From Acephala macrosclerotiorum (Eukaryota > Ascomycota > Leotiomycetes > Helotiales > Mollisiaceae), in the NCBI GenBank assembly GCA_014904845.1, contig MU119319.1, forward strand, positions 1 through 64,000: 64,000 nt of DNA. The letters are read 5' to 3'. The position numbers were made by a program, and so were the translations under genes. A model generated the notes under the pieces. That model did not search any database, was not told the origin of the DNA, and was given only the letters and a program-made list of their open reading frames with translations. Below are positions 56,513 through 64,000 of this stretch, piece by piece; position 1 is the stretch's first letter; the number at the start of each line of letters is the position of its first letter.

Positions 56513-58485
56513 TGACGAGATACCAATTAACAAAGCATGAATCGATGGCAGCCCATTACAAGGATTGAATCTTGCTGAGAGGTCCGGGGGATATCGGTAG
56601 GTCAAAGAGACTTTGTACTATCTCCTGCCATCTAATAACCTGGCACCTTTCAATATTGTGGTTCAAGGATACAAGGCAGGAGAAGAGAAATTCCAAGCTA
56701 CATTAGCATCCAGTCTTTGCCCATGACTTGACTGCATCAGAAGCTAGTGAAACATACTAGCGATTCATTTCTTTCGAGCATCGAATTCCGGTCGTCACTT
56801 CAGAACATTGCAGCGTTGCATCTCCTGTCACCAATCTCATCAAATTACCGCACGCTTCAAATATGCAATGCTTCGCGAACGAATAAGTTTTGTGATGCCT
56901 CAACATCTATGCCTTGCCACTTTAGTTATCAATCGTTGTCCTTAATATACTATCTTTCCAGTCCGATCTTGACATTATCAATTCAATGGGTTCACGGCTC
57001 GGGTAAGGAAACACATGAAAAATGAGGCCCTGCACTACGGCTCGCTGGGCGTAAGCTCAGGGTACTCCAAATGAGCCGCTCTCGCTTGGTGAAGATTGAG
57101 CTGGCTCCGAAGCGGAGACATTATTGTCTGGAGCACGTCTCGCCCGAACAAACTATCTCCCTTCGTCCTTTTGAATTCCGACTGGTTGTCAGACCTTCAA
57201 ACCACTGTGAACATTGTACAATACTGGTTTTTATATCATTCGTCTGAGATTGTTCTTCTTCCTCTCACCTTCAATCCGCTAGTTCTCAGTTGTGCCTTCC
57301 TCCTAAGAGCGTCTGCCATATTGAGGGGCCACCAAACGAAACCTTCTTTCCTCGCAACAAAACCCCTTCTCTCCTTCCCTCACCATCCTCTCTTCCTTCA
57401 CATCAGGAAGCCATCATTTGCTTCGTGTCGATCGTCCCCCAGCGCCAATTGCAAGGTCCTTTTAGACTTGCTACGATTGCTCATTCCGCCAATTGTGCCT
57501 CTTGAGACTTCACCCCGCGTTCTAGTACCTCAGACATCAATTCGTGTGCTACGACACGGTTTGGAGGTAGTATTGTAAGCATCCCCAATATCACAGAACG
57601 GCATTCGCTGACGGTTATTAGCCATCACATTCAATTGAAGAGTAAGTTCTACTTCTGCAACCTCCTTGCACCTAGAAGCACCATTAGCGTCTGCAACACA
57701 TCTGGCGACTCTAGGTTGCCCTTTGCTGCAGCCCTGAATTTGCACATCTGGAATACAATACATCACGGCTCCTGGAAATTTCTTTGGGGATCACAATTCA
57801 TCTGCCGACTGAGGTATGTCTGCCCTCCTCTCCTTCCGCAGCAGCGGCATTCCCTAAGGTATTTACTGCTTTCCACATTGCTTACCTCAAATGCATCTCC
57901 CTAGACCTACCTCACACCCTTTCTGATTCACGAGCATTCACATCCCTCCATATCCTACCTGCCGCTCCGCTCCGCTGAATCTTGGATTCGTCATTCATTT
58001 TCGTCCGCGGTGGCTCAACTTTCCTTTCATCCTGCACATCATCCGTTCCAAATCACGAAAACTCACGCTCCTCCATATCATACCTGCTGCTCTGGTCCAC
58101 TGAATCTCGATTTCATCAACCACTTCCGTCCGCGTCGCTTAGTTTTGCTTCCGTCCCGCCCTCAACACGTTGCTACCTTGTCTCATACAACATTCTCAAG
58201 CAGTTAGCCTCCACAGCATAAGCAATCCACACAAGAATTAGATATGTCGTTGCACACAATTTGGCCAGACACCCATATCACCAGCCTATCCCGAGCCAAG
58301 CTTGCCGACGCCCCTTTACTCGAGGATTCTCGTACAACAGGTCTCGTCAAATCTCGCTATCCCTGACTGTCTGCATTCACTCTCGCCCGGTCTTCACTTT
58401 CATCGCGATTCACAGCCCCTTCACAATTGTGCCAGACAATACCTTCATTGCACATTAGCTGACCATCCTCTCAGGCATATTAATC
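56513..58485. other. Long intergenic region and probable 5' leader of the C2H2 gene
   Basis: About 2 kb. From roughly 57250 on it is rich in C and T (CCTTC, CTCTC and CCACC runs), like a long fungal 5' leader, and contains many short upstream ORFs. An imperfect direct duplication lies within it (separate entry). No protein-coding gene was recognised. Confidence 0.45.
57929..58146 (+). repeat. Imperfect direct duplication in the leader
   Basis: The segments 57929-58022 and 58053-58146 resemble each other over about 90 bp at an offset of about 124. Both contain TCACG then CTCCATATCMTACCTGC, a CTGAATCT block, and GTCCGCG. Mismatches are scattered, so the duplication is old. Confidence 0.6.
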
Positions 58486-60348
58486 ATGCCGAAACCCAAG
58501 GTTGAATACAACATTGATCTGCAATGCAGCCTCTGCCCAAAGAATCCAAAGTTCTCCGACGTCTCCCACCTTCTTACACACATCTCTTCCAAGGGTCACT
58601 TGGCAAATCGCTTCAAGCTTCAAATTCGTGCTCAAGGTGAACCTGAAGCTAAAGAGATTCTCGACAACTTTGACTTCTGGTACCGCACAAGCAATCTCGA
58701 TTCCTTACTGTCTGATCGTCTGGCTGCCAAAGATAATAAGAAGACAAAGAAGAGCAGAGCTCCGAACGTTTCTGCCGCATCCAATAATTCCGATACCTCC
58801 GTAAGTTGTCGTCCCTCACTTTATCCATGCATTCAAAGCTGACTCTGCCACAAAGATTAAGCAGGAGAGGGGGCTCACAGCAGCTCCATCTATGGCTCCC
58901 GAAGCTCCCATGTTTCGTGCATCTGTTCCTCCCATGCAACTCTGGCCAGCTTCACAAGGAGCCAACAGAACACCATCGGCAGTTGGGGATGATTGGCAAT
59001 CCAGCGTATACTCAACACCAACCGCTAGACGTCGAGTCCCCAACTTCGCTCAAATAGAAACACCAGTTGGTGATAAGATTGATCCTAAGTATGTCTACCG
59101 CTCGAGCTTGGTGTGTAAAGCTAACATTTCCAGTCTCGCAACTCCATGGAAGCCTGATCCCGAAGATGACGAGAATGGAGACACCAAGAAGAGCAGCGAG
59201 AAGCTCACCGACAGCGCCAAGCTCAAAGGAGTTCTTTGGCCTGGAATGGATCTGTTCGATTCTGCTACACCAGATATGAAGAGAATGAGAAACCAGAAGA
59301 AGGATAGCAACGTTCTTGAGAGTATGATTGCTACCTCCCTTGCAGTTGAGCCAGCGGAGATCAGCTATCATCCAAATGGCGAATTTAGGGCGTCCAGAGA
59401 CATCTTCGGTCCGCTGTCGACTGAGGGCAGTCCCAAGTCTGCCTCTCCCAAAAAGCGTCGCACATCTCGCAAGGCGGCAGGTTTTGCGCTCAATGACCTC
59501 AGCGTCAATGCCCCTCGTCTTCGAGCTCCTCGCCGCCGCAAGGCAGCGGGCGAACAAAGCCCTCAAAAGTCCGGTCCGTCGTCGAATCAAACTCGACCCT
59601 CTGTCTATCTTCAACCTGCTCCAACCCTCAATCCCTTGGCTCTTGAAAATCGTCTCTTCCATCCAAGTGCGGAGGAGGACGAAGAATTCAGAATGACTGT
59701 TGGAGGTTTGGGATTTCAACAAGACGATCGCAAGAAGAGAGCCTTCACCATCTTCCAGGATGCCCCTCAAGTTAGTCCAGGTATGTTTGCATCACTTCTC
59801 AAATCTTCCATGACTGACAGTTTTTAGGACGTACTGAAACTCCATTGGAGGATCATGGGTATGCTCTGAATTACGGATGGCAAATCACGGGTGCTGACGT
59901 ACCCAGATTTGACTTCCCGAATCATGGGCTTCCCATGTATCCTGGCCCTTCGATGACCTCTGGTGTTTTCCAACCCTCCCCAACTCCTGCTTCCAAGCCT
60001 GCACAATACGGCTTCGGCAAGGAGAACGGCCAATTCGACATGCTTTCAATGCATCATCAGCATCATCAGGCTCGTCGCACCCTGTCCGCTTCCCACGTCT
60101 ACCCATCTCAAGTTTTCTACGACACCTCATATAACCCTCTCTACAACCATGCCTACGCTCGTTCAGTCGCGTACAGCTCTCAATATACTTTCAGCGAGAA
60201 CAGATCTCCTGGCGGATTTGATCTTTTTGGACCACCAACAGACCTCAAGCCATCCAATTCTATGACCCAGGCTCAGCAATCGCAAGGCCCGATGATCGGA
60301 GCCGGCAATCACGGAGCTGAGAGCAATGACATCAAAATGGGCATGTGA
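58486..60348 (+). CDS. C2H2 zinc-finger protein, conserved fungal family (571 aa)
   Basis: Exons are 58486-58800, 58856-59088, 59134-59780 and 59828-60348, with introns of 55, 45 and 47 bp, total 572 codons. A single N-terminal finger with Cys14, Cys17, His32 and His38 (LQCSLCPKNPKFSD, then SHLLTHISSKGHLANRFKL) is of the matrin or U1-like spacing. The finger is followed by a helical segment (EAKEILDNFDFWYRTSNLD) and a Lys cluster (KDNKKTKKSRAPN). Later parts are disordered, with a basic patch (SPKKRRTSRKAAGF, RLRAPRRRKAAGEQ) and a C-terminal region rich in Tyr, His and Gln. It is probably nuclear. The second intron is 45 bp and stop-free, so its retention would keep frame. The gene is convergent with msh3. 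Confidence 0.85.
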
Positions 60349-60657
60349 ACTGTCCAAGATCTGGACATTGTGATAACGGCCCTCCCTTAATTTATGATAC
60401 GACCTTAAGGACATTCGACTCGTTTTGCACTTCGAGTCTCAGCATGGTTAGGAGTTTTCGGAGTTGAGCATGGCATTGATGTTTGTGGAGTTTTTGCCGC
60501 CTGTCTAATAGCAACTGCTCTGACTCTGCAGGCATTCGCTTATCATACATACATAGATATCCGTCATCGGCTGGGGGGTATGCCTTGGAGGTTATGGCCA
60601 TTATGACTTGCGTTGATATTTGCTTATTCGCGTTCCTTTCCTCGCCTTTATTATACA

Positions 60658-63600
60658 TCATAGCTCCTCAATGCCGACTATTAGCTGTTCCATCTGGTTG
60701 GCGCCAGTCTCTTCTGACAATAATCCAGCAACCATATTTGATACACTTCCCAGCTTCTTCTGCCTGACCTCCATCTCCAATTCGTGTGACTTCTTGGCAG
60801 CAGTGTCCAGCACCGACTTCGGAACGTGTGCAAGACGGGCAACATTGAGACCATATGATCGATGTGCGACACCTTCACCAACTTCGTACAAGAACGTAAT
60901 CTCCTCCTCTCCATCGTTTGCCTCTCCACCGTCGATATCAGTGTCGGAGATGTACTTCAACCCCTTATGAGCAGTAAACTTCATATGCACATTCCTCAAC
61001 TCCTTCCCCATCTCAAACCCCCTCGCAGCACTAGCGAGCGTCTGATAATGCGTAATAAACAAACACAAACACTTCGTCTCCCTCACTACCCAGTCCAACA
61101 CCGCACCCGCAATCGCCACCCCATCATGTGTACTAGTTCCTCTTCCCAACTCATCCAAGATCACTAGTGAGCGAGGAGTTGCTGACTTCAGGATTGAAGA
61201 TGTTTCGGAAAGTTCAACCATGAATGTAGATTGGTTTGTGAAGAGGGAGTCAAAAGCTCCCATGCGGGTGTAGATCCCATCCAATAGGCCCAAGGTAGCG
61301 GATTCTGCAGGCACGAAAGAACCGATTTGGGCCATGATGCAGATTAGTGCTGTTTGGCGGACGTAACTTGACTTTCCTCCCATGTTGGGACCTGTGATTA
61401 ATAACGCTCGGGTGGAGTCTTGGGAAGTGGATAAGGAGGTGTCATTTGGGATGTAGGAAGGGATTAGTTGTTCGACCATGGGGTGGCGGCCTCCGATGAC
61501 GGTTATTTCTGTCGAGGAGCTGAAGGTGGGTTTGGTGTAGCCGGGGAGACGGGCGACTGTGGCGAGGGAGAGGAGACAGTCGAGGGTGGAGAGGGAGGCG
61601 ATTGCGTCTCGGAGAGGGCCGTAGTGGGTGGAGACCTCGGCAAGGAGGGATTTATATGCGGCGTCGCAGGCTGCGGAGAGGGATTCTTTGTGTTGATCTC
61701 GTTCTCGCAGCATGCGGATGACTTCTGGAGTGTGGAATCGTGATACTCTCTTCGTTCCAGAGATCTTAGCCCAAGATCCAGGGACGTTCTTGAGGTTCGT
61801 GTTGGGGACTTCGATGAGGTATTCTATCCCGGCCACTGCCACGTAGGATATCTCCTTGCGTTGGCGCAAGGTGTCTGATGCGGCCTGGCGGTGGGCATCG
61901 AGCTCTTGCTCAACGACTGCGATGCCTAGCTTGTGGTCCCCAATGGCGTCTGTTTCGTGCTCTTCACGGAAGAAGGCATATTTGTCGTCTTTCTTGGCGG
62001 CTTCGGTACTGATTTTGTCGAGGATGGAGATCACAGTTTCGCTAATTGTGGGGAGAGAAGCGATGGCTTCGTTGATAAGTGGCGAGGCGAAACCGGCTTC
62101 AGAGGCAGATTTGACAGTGTCATACTGGTTTGCTACCTTCTGCAAGGTTTGTAGAGCCGTAAGAAGTTCTGAACGTGTGCATTTACCGTAGTAGATTCTA
62201 AGAAGACTTCGTTCTAAGTCTATTCTGACGCCATTGAGTAGGTCTCGAATTTTGTCGATCTTTGGAGTTTGATGGCATTCTGCCAGTTCCTCGACTGCCG
62301 CTACTCGCTCTTCAAGACGAGTTTTGTCAAGTAATGGCCGACCAACCCATTTTCTAAGCAACCTTTGCCCGAAGCGTGTTTGAGTCTTGTCCAAGGTCCA
62401 GAATAAACTTCCTTTCTCTGTATGATCTGTCTGGTTCTGGTAGATTTCCAAGCTGTTCAATGTATTACCATTGAGCAGCATATGTGATCGGGCACTAAAG
62501 GACTGGAAGTATTTTGTCAAGTCGAAAACATGCTCCAGGCCGTACTCAGTCAAGTGAATGATCATGGCCGACAGGCAAAGTGTGACAGGCTCTGGAAGCT
62601 TGAGGACCTTCTCCAGGATATTCTGTTCCCTTTCATTCTGTGAGCTCTGGCTGGCCTTCAGCTTGTCGGCATAAAACTGGGCAACGTGGGAGTATGCTTC
62701 AGCAGCCATGGTCTTCGCCTTCTCCACACGTTCAAGTCGTATTCGATCACCGAAGACGTTGGTGGTTGAGCCCGAAAGATGCTGTACAAGCTTTTCGGTC
62801 GCCTTGGTGAGATCTCCCACAATCAAGAACTCGCAGGGTGCAATGTGTAGGAGTCTTGTCTCGATTTCACTCCGCATGAAGCCATCCTCGAAGGCATCAT
62901 AGATGATGTCTCCTGTTGCGGGCTGAACGGCCAGAATTCCAACGTCGACCTTTTCATCCGTTCCCCAACCCTTAGCTTTCGACTCAGTGATACATAACAG
63001 ATATCCTGTGGCTGGAGCACCTCCAGCAGGCGCATCGGCGGATTGATCAAGGCCGTCGATATCATCAATATATGTCCCCTTCGTGTAAACATTCGTAAGC
63101 TTTCGTTCGAAGGGTGCATTTCTGTTGTCGCCTGCTTTCTTCAACGCCGCTGTCTCTGTCTGGCGTACAACTCCAATTTTGTGACCGGCCGCAACGAGCC
63201 TCTTAGCATGGACAGGTAACCGATGTACAGGAATACTGGCAGAGGCGAAACGAGTAAGATGGGCTTCGGAAGGATCTGTGAAATTTTAGCCTTGATCCCA
63301 AGGTCAGGAGAAATGGAGAACATACGTTCGTCGTATCTATACTTTCCAGGGATACACACGATGCTCAGCTCCTTTGCAGCCGTCCTAGCATCTTCTCCAA
63401 AGAACTTGAACTTGTATCCGACTTCCACTATCAACAGGGTATCCATATGTTTCCGCTTGATATCCAGGATTTGTAGCTCCAGAGGCGTCAACTTGCCAGT
63501 CTTAGCCCCTTTCTTCTTGGTCTTGACTGGAGGTGGAGTCTCCTCTTCTTCTTCAGCTTCGCCATCCTCTCCTTCGACCAACGCATTATCCTCGTCTGTC

Positions 63601-64000
63601 TGCCAGCGCCTGCCAACCTGTTGTCCGGCCATCTTCTTAATCCATTTCCTGTGTAATTCCTCCTTCCTAGCCTTCTCTTCTGCATCGTCCTCTTCATCCT
63701 CGTGTATTGGCGTACTAGCAGATACTGGACTGGAAGAATAAAGGAATTTCTGAGCCCTGGGAGCTATCTTTAGCTTCCCTGTAGGGGGGTTCGGCTTGGC
63801 AGGCTCTGCGAAGGATGCACCTCCTCCACTTTCGTCCTCTCTGGCCTTTTTTGCAGGTCTCTCGACTAGTGCTGTATTCTCGACATTCGAATCAACCGTC
63901 AGAACTCTCTTCAAAGAGGCTCTCTTAGCAGCTCGTATGTCCTCGTCGTCGCTGCTCTCGGCATCGTAGATATTTGTGTTCAAATCTTTCCTGGTGAGCG
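60658..64000 (-). CDS. msh3: DNA mismatch repair protein MSH3, N-terminus beyond window
   Basis: The MutS-beta subunit that, with MSH2, recognises insertion-deletion loops in DNA. The visible exons are 64000-63326 (open at the edge) and 63275-60658, with a 50-bp intron (GTATGT..CAG) joining [22 protein letters not shown]. After an acidic, Lys-rich N-terminal region, the mispair-binding start reads [20 protein letters not shown] (the MSH3-type KFFGED). Later elements are the connector and lever domains, the Walker A loop [35 protein letters not shown], the Walker B region [15 protein letters not shown] and FITHYQTLA. The protein ends in a helical dimerisation region with [11 protein letters not shown]. 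Everything needed for ATPase function is intact. Only the extreme N-terminus is missing. Confidence 0.95.

Overview
The window is from the nuclear genome of a filamentous ascomycete (Pezizomycotina). The evidence is short introns of about 44-120 bp with GTRNGT donors and YAG acceptors, and fungal-specific families: 2EXR-domain proteins, a DUF3176-type membrane protein and a fungal-type glycogen debranching enzyme. Placement in Leotiomycetes is a guess from the 2EXR expansion and overall gene style. One 40-base run of N sits inside a GAA microsatellite.

Layout. (1) 1-11 kb is a decayed, repeat-influenced block. It holds the start of a Tc1-like transposase at the left edge, six same-strand 2EXR loci (two intact, four broken), a complete but dead Tc1/mariner element with TIRs and TA duplications, and two remnants of coiled-coil ORFs. 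Almost all the damage is nonsense mutation in an otherwise preserved frame, as expected from C-to-T (RIP-like) mutation. (2) 11.4-30.1 kb is a dense housekeeping block: glycogen debranching enzyme, divergent from NAD-dependent glycerol-3-phosphate dehydrogenase; a cupin membrane protein; DAHP synthase; cytochrome c1; a large basic protein running into an MBD4-like DNA glycosylase; and a GNAT acetyltransferase. (3) 30.1-46 kb is gene-poor. It contains an O-methyltransferase relic, the gapped GAA repeat, a six-exon tail-anchored small protein, a damaged histone H3-derived sequence and an AT-rich island. (4) 46-64 kb is gene-rich again: a conserved acidic-tract protein, a DUF3176 membrane protein, a small secreted cysteine protein, a gamma-glutamylcyclotransferase-like protein, an aldo-keto reductase pseudogene, Rab geranylgeranyltransferase beta subunit, a C2H2 protein, and MSH3 running off the right edge.

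Functional themes. The named genes serve central metabolism (glycogen, glycerol, aromatic amino acids, respiratory complex III), Rab prenylation and DNA repair (MSH3, MBD4-like). No secondary-metabolite cluster, CRISPR array, rRNA or convincing tRNA was found. Exon structures were built by hand from splice signals and frame continuity and have not been checked against transcripts.
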